From Salvator merianae (Eukaryota; Chordata; Lepidosauria; Squamata; Teiidae), in NCBI GenBank assembly GCA_003586115.2, contig QVOM02000116.1, positions 47,469,692-47,533,691 of the forward strand: a DNA stretch of 64,000 nucleotides. Direction: 5' to 3'. Shown here piece after piece: positions 23,658 through 32,924 of the stretch; positions within the stretch are counted from its first letter, which is position 1, and every line of letters starts with the position of its first letter. The notes below the pieces were generated by a model. The model saw nothing but the letters and a program-made list of their open reading frames with translations. It was not told the origin of the DNA and did no database searches. Position numbers and translations under genes: made by a program.

Positions 23658-24297
23658 TCACAAAGTTGTTACAATGTTAAAGTGTAAATATGTATATATA
23701 GAATCAATGTACAGGCTGAGCTATTCTCAGCAAAAATGAATTAGTTGCTGATTTCACTGTTCTACAAAGTTCTCTGAGCTTTTCCAGACTGCGTCCATCC
23801 AGACCTTCACAATTGAACTGTTTCTCTGCTTACTGGGGTAGGTCAGCTGGGGGAGGGACAATTTCACCAGTGTGGCTCGGCCAGTGGAAGAGACTGGCTC
23901 CTTAGACACAAGCCATTGCCATGAGAGACCAAGGTATCCAGCTTCCTTGTGAGCTGGCCTCTGTGAGCAGGCACCAGCAGCCCAATGAGTGGTTTTTGCA
24001 GAGTATCCACAAAACGCTGCAAGACAAATTAAACGGCCAGTGTGGAGGATTCCATCTTCAAAGTTGAAACTTCCACCCTGATTCTGAGATGCTTTTTCCA
24101 AGCTGGGATGGCAGCAAAGGTCTCCAATCCCATCAACATAGCAATCAATGGAAACATGGTGGCCCCAAATGTGGGGAAAGGAAATGTTGAGCTTGGTTTG
24201 AATCTTGGAAATTATGCCATCATAATCACCATCACATCTTAATCATCATTGTTATACTTTTCATCCAGCTTGTTGCTAGTTTACTCGGGGTGTGTTC
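23658..24297. other. Intergenic sequence, no gene seen
   Basis: A minus-strand frame of 115 codons (23754-24101) and a plus-strand frame of 66 codons show no motifs. Nothing else recognised. Confidence 0.45.
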
Positions 24298-24712
24298 ACA
24301 CAGAGCAGTAGCAATTTGGGGACATTCTTTGATCAAGGTGCACCCCATCTGCAGATGTATATCACACATATTTTAAAAATAAATAAGCCTCTTTCTTACC
24401 TCCCCAGCTCCCCTCATTGTATTCTGTGCCTCACTTCTCTGCTTTCTAATCTGATTGACCACTGCTAGCCTGATTTCCCATGAACCTGCTTGGTTGGATG
24501 TGGGACAGACTGTTATTGGCTACAGGAGACTTGTAGCCTCCATCCCCATCTATCCCAAACTGCAACTCACCCTGAGAACCATTTACTTGCATCTGCAAAA
24601 GAGACACACAAGGAGAGTCTTCAGAGCAAGGTAAAGGGTTCTTTTATATTTATGTTTCTCCTTTGATCCTCAAATGTGCCCTGGGGTGTCAAAAATGTGT
24701 CTGAACACACCC
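24298..24712. mobile_element. Candidate TIR element with GGGTGTGTTCA ends
   Basis: The left end GGGTGTGTTCACAC and the right end GTCTGAACACACCC are inverted repeats (13 of 14). TTA lies directly right of the end and also a few bases left of the start, so a TTA duplication is possible but not in register. It shares its length (415 bp) and G-rich start with the GC3 elements, but has a different terminus. No coding capacity. Confidence 0.45.
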
Positions 24713-25073
24713 TTACACTTTGGTGCCCTGTTTGTTGCAACAAGCATGGAAGTGTTGAATGCACTTTTGACTGCTATTCATACTTGATTCAGGAATACTC
24801 TTATAATAGTAAATATATACAGGATATTTGATTTCTGGATCAGTGATGTATATTTTCTATCATTAATATTCATGAATTTAAGCTGCTTCTTGAGTTCTTA
24901 AAACCACATTTACTACTACTATTATTATTATTATTCATTAATTGCGCAATCCACCAGATGCAATTGTGAAGTTTTGGTCTATCATTATTTCAAATTTTAA
25001 CCATAAAGAAATCCTGGGAAAATATGAAAAATGAAATCCTAATATTGTCTAAGGAACTGCTGAGGCAGTATGG

Positions 25074-25362
25074 AGGCCCGGAGGCCCAGTGAATGGCCAT
25101 GGCATGCTTTGCGCAGGGCGCGAACACCAAGGCTTAAAACCACCAGCCGCCACTGCTAGGAACAGACCAGGTCTGCCAGTATGCCAGCAGAGTTGTTTAA
25201 ATAGGTCTACCGGTGATTTAAGTCAAGGTCTTCCTGATCAGGATTACGCTCTGCCTAATGCAGACCGAACATACCAGTGGGGGGGCAGGGCCTCACAGAT
25301 CCACACTGACATGCAGACCAGCTAGGACCAGAAGCTGACTATGGAGACTCTTAGTCTGGTCT
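25074..25362. repeat. Composite repeat: shared CATGGC module plus GC3 internal fragment
   Basis: At 25074-25160 the module GAGGCCC...GCCATGGC(A/G)(T/C)GCTTTGC...CGAACACC...GCCGCC also occurs at 62656-62740, in the same orientation. The following part (about 25161-25362) matches the interior of the GC3-type element at 30540-30715, including TTTAAAT, GGTCTACC(A/G)GTGA, CCTGATCAGGATTA and ACATACCAG. The two parts are independent repeats that are adjacent here. Confidence 0.5.
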
Positions 25363-25476
25363 GAAAGTGAGAACAGAAAAGTGTTTCTTTTGACATCCAC
25401 TGCCAGATGTCCTTTCCAGTAGCTTCACTGATCTACCACCTGCATTGCTTTCTTGACTTACTTACTATGTTTATTA

Positions 25477-25614
25477 GGCCACATCTAGACATTGCTTATT
25501 TATTCCACTACATTTGGATAGTGCAGAATAAAGCATGGTTATTCCAGATTATCCATGCTTTATTCCAGAATATCCCAAGACAGCAAAATAAATAAGCAAT
25601 GTCTGGATGCAACC
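25477..25614. mobile_element. Short foldback TIR element, TSD TTA
   Basis: Arms of about 28 bp, GGCCACATCTAGACATTGCT at the left and the complement of GGTTGCATCCAGACATTGCT at the right, continue through TATTTATT. TTA flanks both ends (25474-25476, 25615-25617). The centre holds a second inverted repeat, AATAAAGCATGG/CCATGCTTTATT. A TTA target and GG start match PIF/Harbinger-type elements. At 138 bp it is nearly one long hairpin. Confidence 0.75.
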
Positions 25615-26301
25615 TTAGTCACTTTAAAAATGAATGCTCTCTGGACAAGGTACAGTATATAATAAAAATAGCACAAACCACAGACTACAAACTCTGAAAA
25701 GCCAGTATTAAAACAGCCAATATAAAACAGAGAGAATGTAATCACAATCTTCAGTGTTCCCGGAGGTAAAAGAGGGTGAAAATAAGTAGGGAGAAAAAGA
25801 TCTGTGAGAATGAAAAAAGATCTTTGGCTGTTGCCAGACAACTTTTCCTTAGGATTCAGACAAGACTTTGCCAGGCAAGCATTCCAGAAGGGCCTAGTGA
25901 GCGATATCAAAGTTTGGGAAAGCTCCTACAGCTTCCACGATCCTTAGCCAAAGAAACATTTGGCCCTTTGGCTAAGGATAACTGGGGCTATAGACCAAAG
26001 AAGTTCTCCAAAACTCAAACTCTGAGCCATGTACCTTGATAGTATCTTGCTTCAACGAGGGCAATATATTCTGTGTTGCAATAGTGTTGGAGATACATTA
26101 GAAACTTCAGCTGGTTCAGATCCAGAACAAGTACAATGTTTTCCCAATATTAGTGAGGATGTCATAGGAATGAAATCTGGCATCTGGAATAAAGGAGGCT
26201 GTTTCCATCAGAGCTGTTCAGCCTCAGGGTAGTACGGTAGCTTTCAGCAATTGACGGAATAGACAGGAGTGGTAAAGAGGACTGATCTGAAAGAATTCAA
26301 A

Positions 26302-26830
26302 GACATAGCTGTGTTAGTCTGGATCAGAATAGCAAGCGGGTCTACTAGCACCTTAGAGGCTAACAAAGAAAAAGTTGGTAGCATAGAATAAGCTTAATTC
26401 ATCAGATGCATGGAGTAAAGTGTCTAGGGTCAGACCTATATAGGCAATGGAAATGCAAAACTATGGGCTTGTTGATGAGGTGGCAAGTTAAGTATAATGA
26501 TGGTTGTGAAGGCTTTGTGTGTGAATAGAGGTATAAGCTTTTCAGACTTGAAGGTATATTTTATTGCCAAAAGTGACATTCTTGTGTGTGAGAACAAAGT
26601 GGCAGGCCCTAGTGGCTAGGCCTGCTAAGGTGGAATGATGGTCCTGACAGCTTGTAATCCATCCTTGTGTGGGATGTTGATATATAGGTTAAGATGGTGT
26701 TCCTGGGAGGTTGTGGATGGACTGTAATTTCACATAGCTTCACATAGCTATGTCCTTCACATAGCCGGAAGTGTTGGTGGCATATGGTCTGAAGATATTG
26801 TCCATATATCTGGAGTCACCAACTGTGCTC
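26302..26830 (-). pseudogene. Penelope-like retroelement remnant with RT motif
   Basis: On the minus strand at about 26687-26641 codons read LYINIPHKDGLQAVRT, matching the conserved LYTNIPH-x-EG block of Penelope-like reverse transcriptases. The 3' portion (26418-26302) is the well-known vertebrate repeat with CATGCATCTGATGA, AAGCTTATTCTATG, GTTAGCCTCTAAGGTGC and GACTAACACAGC. In this copy the stem between CTGATGA and AAGCTT is deleted. Most of the coding region between the RT motif and the 3' end is missing, so it is inactive. The strand and order are consistent with one decayed element. Confidence 0.65.
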
Positions 26831-26907
26831 ACCAACTGCAATCTGAAAGAAGACTCCAGAGACTGAACCAACAATAAGGTTGAAGTTTGAAGCATTCAGA
26901 CAAGTCT

Positions 26908-26971
26908 CCATTGGACAAAGCCACCATTGAACAAAGCCTCCATTAGACAAAGCTGTCATTAGACAAAGTGG
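26908..26971. repeat. Minisatellite, 4 x 16 bp
   Basis: Four consecutive 16-bp units of the form CCATTRGACAAAGCYN occupy exactly 64 bp: CCATTGGACAAAGCCA, CCATTGAACAAAGCCT, CCATTAGACAAAGCTG and TCATTAGACAAAGTGG. A partial fifth unit (AGTAGACAAAGTG) follows after a gap. Confidence 0.85.
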
Positions 26972-27624
26972 AATTTAGACTTCAGTAGACAAAGTGATAA
27001 TACTGTAAGTGCAATAGTCTGGTCAACTGAGCCTTTAGGGACATGATTCCCATGCAAGCAATTCTTCTCACCCAGTGATTTGCAAAAGGAGAGACATGAG
27101 GCTCTGGTGGTTAAGAAACTTCTCATTGCATGGGTAGAACTGCAACATGTTAGTTGATCATGAAGAATAATAACAATAGCACAATAAATTACAAATTAAT
27201 ATCTATTGTAAGTTGTACATAAAGTACAACTGGATAATAACATAAATATGACTGAAACAATTCTTTCTATCAAAAAGACAGGATGATGTTCTAATGAAAA
27301 TCTAAGGGGGCATTTTGCCAAAGCATTTGCACACTATTGGTTTAGGTAGGTTGATAGCAATTGTTGAGAACAATTTAAGAAATTATATTAAAAGTATGTT
27401 CAAAGTACATTTCAGCTAATAAGAACAATGTTCTCAAACCACAGAAACTGTATGGTTTAGCAGCAAACTAGGTTTGCTGTGTCACCTCACTTTAGACTAA
27501 AAGCGGAGTGTGTGGGAAAGTTCCTTCAGATCACATCTTAAAAGTGGCCAACAGAGTGCACCTCTGCTCTATATGGAACCTTCATTGATCCCAACTTACT
27601 TCAGTTGGATCATCTGTCTTTTCA
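26972..27624. other. Intergenic sequence, no gene seen
   Basis: AT-rich, nothing recognised. Confidence 0.45.
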
Positions 27625-27810
27625 TGAAACCATAGAGTTGGAAACAGCCTTGGATCTAACCCCCAGCTTCATACAGAAACCCAAACTAAAGCATCTCCAG
27701 CAACTGTCTAGCCTTCATTGAAAACTACCAGTGAGGGAAGGCTAACTCATGTTTAAGTAACTAGTTCCATAGCTGAAACTATAGCTAGGTTAGAAATTGG
27801 CTCCTGACAA
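27625..27810 (-). pseudogene. CR1-like LINE 3' fragment, minus strand
   Basis: The plus strand reads ACCATAGAGTTGGAA, TCTAACCCCCAGCTTCATAC, ACTACCAGTGAGGGAAGGCT, TAGTTCCATAGCTGAA and TTGGCTCCTGAC. This is the order of words in reptile CR1-type 3' ends when read from the tail inward. It is degenerate; no frame survives. Confidence 0.55.
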
Positions 27811-28540
27811 AGGAAGCAGGATGTGTACCGTGCAGTCATGAATCAAAAGCATGTGGAGAGTGAAAGGACAAAACCAAAAGCCCCAAAGCCAGACCCCCTT
27901 ATTGGTGGGTTACATCCCTTCCAGTAAGGAGCCCTGCATGATAGAGCCAAGAATGTTGGTGGGCTGGGGATTCCTCAGTGGTGCCAGGCACCTGTTTGGC
28001 ACCTGTTTGCAGGTGAAGAACCCTGCATAAAAGGCCTGGTTCTGAAAGCTGCTGCTGCATGCAGTCGTATAAGAAATAAGGTCTGCTAGGCATCCAGGTG
28101 GCATTGTGGGCAAATGAACGGCCCCCATTCAGCACCCAGAACAGTGAACAGGGTGATCTACTACAGGAAACCCTCTTTCAACTACTCAGAGGCTGCTCTC
28201 ATTACAAGAATCTCTCTGGGTCACTATGTAATTGTCACAGCACAGTCCATGAGCAAATATATGGTCAGCAATGCAGCTGTACTCTACAGCAGGTGACCCA
28301 AATGTAGTGGACCTCTGCTGGCACTACCTGTCCCCCCATGCAGTGATTTTGGCTGCGTTCAAGGTCATGGATGGCATGTAGTATAAATCCCATGCCCAAG
28401 CCCTGGGAAGGGGCAGTCTGTGTTCCCTCCCAGATCCCACTATCAAAGATGTGTGTGTGTATGTGTTTGAGAACGTTTCACCCTCTGTGTTTTATATTTA
28501 TTTGTATTTATATTGTACATAGATATTTAGCATCACCCTA
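27811..28540. other. Intergenic sequence, no gene seen
   Basis: Open frames of 60-78 codons on both strands at 27899-28307 show no family motif. A short GT run lies near 28450. Confidence 0.45.
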
Positions 28541-28640
28541 GAAATAGGCAATGGCCCACTACTTCTGTAGCTCAGCTGAGAAAGCTGCAAAGAGGTGCCC
28601 ATGCAGTCAACCAGAAGTTGGTCATGCTTCCAACATTTAG
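28541..28640 (+). mobile_element. SINE 3' fragment related to the dimer at 16.2 kb
   Basis: AATAGGCAATGG, then GCAAAGAGGTGCCCATGCAG and TCAACCAGAAGTTGGTCA, match the tail of the dimeric SINE at 16195-16519 in sense orientation. The tRNA-like head is absent. A LINE-like 3' end (GTAAACCATCTTGAGCA) follows at about 28640-28695. Confidence 0.55.
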
Positions 28641-28693
28641 ACATGTATTTGATTTTGTAAGTTAATTAATTACTTGCCTGTAAACCATCTTGA

Positions 28694-29012
28694 GCATAGA
28701 ATCATAGAATCATAAAGGGACCTCCAGGATCACTGGCCCTTTCTGCACTTGGGCTTATTGTGGATTATATCCCAGAATAGGGACCTGCTATCCACATGCT
28801 AGTGCAAACTATGAAAGGTCTTACTCAGGGCCTACCATAGTCTGCACTAGCATGCAGATGGCAGGTCCCTATTCTGAGTTATAATCTGGAATAAGGCCAA
28901 GTGCAGAAAGGGCCACTGAGTCCAACCCGCTGCTCAGTGCAGGATTCACTAAACCATTCCAGACAGATGTCTGTCCAGCCTTTTCTTGAAGACCTCCAGC
29001 GAGGATACTGTA
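28694..29012 (-). pseudogene. CR1-type LINE 3' end, interrupted by a foldback element
   Basis: Outer parts 28694-28734 and 28918-29012 are one CR1 3' end on the minus strand: ATAGAATCATAGAATCATAA at the tail, GGGACCTCCAGGATCACT, then GAGTCCAACCC, CAGTGCAGGATTCACTAAAC and CAGACAGATGTCTGTCCAGC. The complement encodes the same 3' end as 2663-2924. The 180-bp element at 28735-28914 splits it and duplicates only ACT; joining the parts restores a continuous CR1. Confidence 0.8.
28735..28914. mobile_element. GC3-type foldback element, TSD ACT, nested in CR1
   Basis: Nearly the whole 180 bp is an inverted repeat. The left starts GGCCCTTTCTGCACTTGGGC, the right ends AAGTGCAGAAAGGGCC, and internal arms include CATGCTAGTGCA/TGCACTAGCATG and TCCCAGAATAGGGACCTGC with its inverse. 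ACT flanks both sides (28732-28734, 28915-28917). The interrupted CR1 gives an independent reading of the empty site, so the 3-bp TSD is secure. Relatives lie at 11595, 29900, 36874 and 50637. Confidence 0.9.
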
Positions 29013-29899
29013 GAAAGGCAACATATACACATATAACAGGGAGGAATGCAAGGAAGGTTTTTTTCCCGATGTCAATCTTAATCTGCCTTCTTGTAACTCA
29101 AGTCCATTGTTCAGCCAAGTTTCATTCTGCTAGTTAACTTGGATTTATTTGTGTGTGTGTTTTAAACTGTGTGGACTTTTTACTTCTATAAAGCTAAGAA
29201 TCGGTATGAGAGGATGAATTGTTGTTTTAAAAAAGAAAAGCAAAGAATCAAAACAAATACATTTTCCTTGACTGATAGGCATTTGTCCCTGAGAGATGAG
29301 AAAAGATGCTGATTAATAACTTACTCTGATCATTTCTCCTGGCAGAGGAGTTTAATAAATTTGGCATTTCTGTTGGTTCTCTGCTGTTAGAGTAGAAAGA
29401 ACACGCACACACAAAAACATTTCTGACTTGTAATAGGTATGTATGGTAATAGAGATCTAAATGTAAGATCAAACAAGCATTAGGCAAGTCAAAAATAGCA
29501 AGCTAAAAAGATGAAGTCACCCTTTAACGACATTATTATGGCATACAAATTAAAAGAAGAACCATTAAATAAGAAGGATGATAATGCTATTGCATTACCC
29601 ACTCAAGTATTTTACCAAGAAAATAAACTTGCCTTCCAAATTTCTCTCCTGATTGATAGCCTGAGGACAAAATGCCATTAGGCAATGGGGGAAAAAACCA
29701 AAATATTAAGACATACCTGTATTTGGTATACAGGTACATCTGTGTTTCTGGGGTTTTCCCAGATGGAAAAATATTGTCCATGATACATCTGGATAACAGA
29801 AACCTATAATGGAATTGTGTGTGTGTGTGCGTGTACAAAAGCATTGTATGATGTTTCAAGGGTGGATGTGTTTGCTACACAGGGGCAAAATGTGCAGCT
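29013..29899. other. Intergenic sequence, no gene seen
   Basis: AT-rich. A short TG run lies at 29816-29832. No coding motif. Confidence 0.45.
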
Positions 29900-30739
29900 T
29901 GGTTCTGCATTGGACCTTATTCTTTTTTTTCTTTTTTAAAAAAAATTCTTTATTTTTGTTGTTCTTGTATTTCAAATATATAAAATTACAGTTTACATTA
30001 CATTCTTAAGTCACTATTATTATCAAATTCATCCTTCATTAACAGTTTCTTCTAAACTTCATGTTCTTCAACATCCTGTACTCCTTCCTTCTTCTTTTTT
30101 TTTCACTCTTTTTTTTAACTCTTCAAATCCAGCAATCGCAAGTCCATTATCCATCTCTTGCAGAAAGTCAATAAAGGGTTTCCAGTTCCTGTAAAACCTA
30201 TCAACTGTCTTAGTTCTCAAAAGATTTGTCAGTTTGTCCATCTCGGCCAACTCCATCATTTTAACTAACCAATCCTCCACCATTGGTAATATCTCTCCTT
30301 TCCACTTCTGGGCATAAACCATTCTGGCAGCAGTTACCATATTTTGCAATAACTGCATTGGACCTTATTCCAGATAGTATCCTGGAATAGGGACCTACCA
30401 TCCACATGCTGGTGCAGACTATGGCAGACCTCGGAGCCTCTGGGGGACACATTTCTGTAGCATACACTGGTGCTCTGCCAAAATGTGTCCCCCACTAGTC
30501 TCAAACATGGGGGCATGCCTTCTCCATGCTACCCATGTTCTGGACCAGGGCTCTCTGTTCCACCACTAGACCCATTTAAATGAGTCTACCAGTGACCCCA
30601 ATCACCTGGATCACACTCCACCTACTGCAGATGGAGCATACCAGCAGGGGCAGGATCTCACAGACCTGCAGGTCGATGAGGTCCAGAAAGTGACCATGAA
30701 GGCTCCTGATCAGGATTAACAGTAAGTGCAGAAAGGGCC
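29900..30739. mobile_element. GC3-type TIR element interrupted by L1
   Basis: The left arm (TTCTGCATTGGACCTTATTC) continues after the L1 insert at 30371 with CAGATAGTATCCTGGAATAG. The right end is AAGTGCAGAAAGGGCC at 30724-30739. Without the L1 and its duplicated 18 bp it would be about 390 bp. The interior (30540-30715) is shared with 25161-25362. The left terminal repeat is eroded, and the flanks CTT and AGA do not match, so the start is approximate. Confidence 0.6.
29923..30352 (-). pseudogene. 5'-truncated L1 LINE with 18-bp TSD
   Basis: The insert is flanked by a perfect 18-bp duplication, CTGCATTGGACCTTATTC (29905-29922 and 30353-30370). The plus strand begins with a T tract, the poly(A) end of a minus-strand retrotransposon. 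The complement (30358-30068) encodes an L1 ORF2 C-terminus: TAARMVYAQKWKGEILP, then EDWLVKM, KLTNLL and NWKPFIDFL. It is only about 430 bp long, the usual 5' truncation of target-primed insertion. The intact TSD and frame suggest a recent event, later than the DNA element it entered. Confidence 0.85.
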
Positions 30740-30882
30740 AGAGTATTTTAACAGCATCTGTTCTGCTCTGTTTTGTACTTTATTACTTTACTACAGCTAG
30801 AATAATAGGCATACCTAAGGGTTGGGGCAGGTAGAGAAAACAGTTCTTTTTAACACTGCAAGATTACAGATACACAAATTCA

Positions 30883-30930
30883 CTATTTATTTATTTATTT
30901 AGAAAGATAGATAGATAGATAATTAGTTAG
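30883..30930. repeat. (TTTA)n / (GATA)n microsatellite
   Basis: About 4-5 TTTA units are followed by about 4 GATA units and two TTAG units. Confidence 0.9.
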
Positions 30931-31023
30931 TATACTGAAGAAAGGATTTCCCCCCATTTTTGTGCATCCCTGCCCTATATATGTGAACTCCATTAAGGCT
31001 TGATCCAAACAGCTCCTACATTC

Positions 31024-31282
31024 TCATTTGTAGTAGCTTTTGGGCTGTTGTGCCGTGTTCCATACTTCCTCTAAGAACCTAAGCTTTCGGACATAGCTAT
31101 GATGTCCTTCTTCAGAAGATCTGGAAGAGTCAAAACAACTCCAGAAGTCAGATCCTCTGAAGATGGACATCATAGCTATGTCTGAAAGCTTAGGTTCTCA
31201 GATGAACTATGGAACACGGCACAACAGCCCCAAAACTACTACAAATGAGATTGAAACTGGCCGTGAAAGCCTACATTCTACC
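31024..31282. mobile_element. Penelope-like inverted dimer with 13-bp TSD
   Basis: A perfect direct repeat AGCTCCTACATTC (31011-31023, 31283-31295) frames 259 bp made of two inverted copies. The minus-strand copy is about 31024-31120 and the plus-strand copy about 31149-31282. Both carry CTGAAGA, a GGACAT/ATGTC(C/T) hairpin and GAAAGCTT, then AACACGGCACAACAGCCCC and AAAACTACTACAAATGA. The right copy continues about 35 bp further (GATTGAAACTGGCC). The junction sequence also occurs at 4896-4920, so the inverted pair is a recurring unit. There is no coding sequence; the Penelope class is inferred. Confidence 0.75.
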
Positions 31283-31295
31283 AGCTCCTACATTC

Positions 31296-32079
31296 AGAGC
31301 CAAGGCTACTGATCCTGCACATGTTTTACAGAGAAGGAACAGCTATTTCTGCCTCCCAGTATTTAGTTAAACTTATTTCTTGTAGCCTATCTTTCTCGAT
31401 ATCTTATGTATAAGACATCTAACTGTATTGGTTGCAAACCACCCTGAGCATTCTTTTGACTTGGAAATGTTGTATACAAATGCAGGATGGAAGCATGCAT
31501 TCATGCATGCCACTGTGGGGGTGACCAGGCCTAGGCCACTGGCTAAGACTCTGCAGTGACAAGGAGGATGCAGCTGATGGTAGTATTGCTGCCCACAACA
31601 GCAAAAATCCCCACCAGACCATAACTGTTGCTGGAAGCACACTGCAGTTCCAAGCCTCCAGCTGTGATTTGGCCTTTTTTGTGGGGCAGGATTGAGCCAT
31701 TTCCTTGCCCCATGTGTATCCCCATGTAGAAAGGGAGGCTAATTCCTCTCCTGAAACACATTCAGAATGGTCAGGGATGGAGCTGCTTAGGGCCCTTCCG
31801 CACTTTGAGGCACAGGTTTTTTTTTTTAGTGTGTTCATTATATATTTGTTTTTTATGGTTGTAACCCACCCTGAGAGCTTCAAATAAATAAATGAATAAA
31901 ATTTCTCCAGCCCGGTCCTTTGTCACCCAGAGAAGTGACTTAGACACTTATATAGATGATACCTAAGAGTGCATCAAATGTTAGACAGAGGCAGAAAGAA
32001 ATTTGCAAGGAAATAAGAAATGGTTGAAATATTTCACAGAAAACACTTCCTTGTGTTCAGACATAACAAAAAAGCACAG
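31296..32079. other. Intergenic sequence with LINE-like tails and a possible GC3 end
   Basis: LINE-like 3' tails (GCAAACCACCCTGAGC at about 31432; GTAACCCACCCTGAGAGC at about 31861, followed by AAATAAATAAATG) lie on the plus strand. At 31790 a GGGCCCTTCCGCACTTTGAG sequence looks like a GC3 left end without a partner. A 154-codon minus-strand frame at 31419-31883 overlaps these repeats and has no motif. Confidence 0.45.
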
Positions 32080-32500
32080 CTTGGAGATACCTCAGAGACA
32101 GGAGCATGTGGACCTAGTTCACCATCCTGTCTCACACCATGGCCTACCAATTGCTTCTTGGATATCCAGAAGAAGACAAAGGCAAAACCTTCATCTGCCC
32201 TCGACTCCCTGCAAATGGCCTTTATAGGCATCCTGTCTGTGCCTCCAACCTGGAGGCAGTACCTAGACATCAATAGCCATTGATATACCTGTATCCCATG
32301 AATTTGTCTAATCCTAAAAGAATAGAACATGAGCCCTGCTGGATCAGGCCACAGCCCATCTAGTCCAGCATCCTGTCTCACACAGTGGCCCACCAATTGC
32401 TTCTGGGCATTCTCAGGCAGAATAAAAGGCAAAACCTTCACCTGCTCTTGACTGCTTGCAAATGGCCTTCGGAGGCACTCTGCCTGCCAATAGTGTTCAT
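32080..32500 (-). pseudogene. Tandem pair of LINE 3' ends, minus strand
   Basis: Two head-to-tail copies of the repeat at 21045-21335 lie in reverse orientation: about 32080-32310 and 32323-32500. Each has CATCCTGTCTCACAC, GGCC(C/T)ACCAATTGCTTCT, GGCAAAACCTTCA and TGCAAATGGCCTT. The first ends in CCATGAATTTGTCTAAT, directly before the second's GAACATGAGCCCTGCTGG. The same arrangement recurs at 58700-59078. A 173-codon minus-strand frame (32034-32555) spans both copies and shows no enzyme motifs. Confidence 0.65.
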
Positions 32501-32924
32501 AGACATTTTCTAAAGCTTCATCTATCAGTCCCAGCAAGGAAAGTTCTGGTTTCATTTGTATCTCAATCTGTAAAATCCTCTGTGTAAGTACATATAATCA
32601 TTTCCAAAATGTCTTTGCTTTTTCACACCACATATGGTAAAAAGTTTCTTGCAGCTGTCCTCTTTCCAACAGGTATTAAAAACATCCTGATATATTTTAA
32701 GCATGTTTTTGGGTGCTGTATACCATCTATACATCATTTTATATATAAAAAATCTTTAAGATTATACCACAGTGTAAATTTCAGTCTCCGCTTCTTTTCC
32801 CAATGATTCATCTGTATATTAGATCCAAAATTTGACCATATATTCTTTAACTTGATCATCCTCCATTTCAGATCTCAACAACAATTTCCATATTTGGGGG
32901 GGGGGGGGATGTTCCACAATATCC

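Noticed and set aside
32034..32555. 173-codon minus-strand open frame, the longest in the window
   Set aside because: It spans two tandem LINE 3' ends and shows no enzyme motif; the sequence is a 3' untranslated region.
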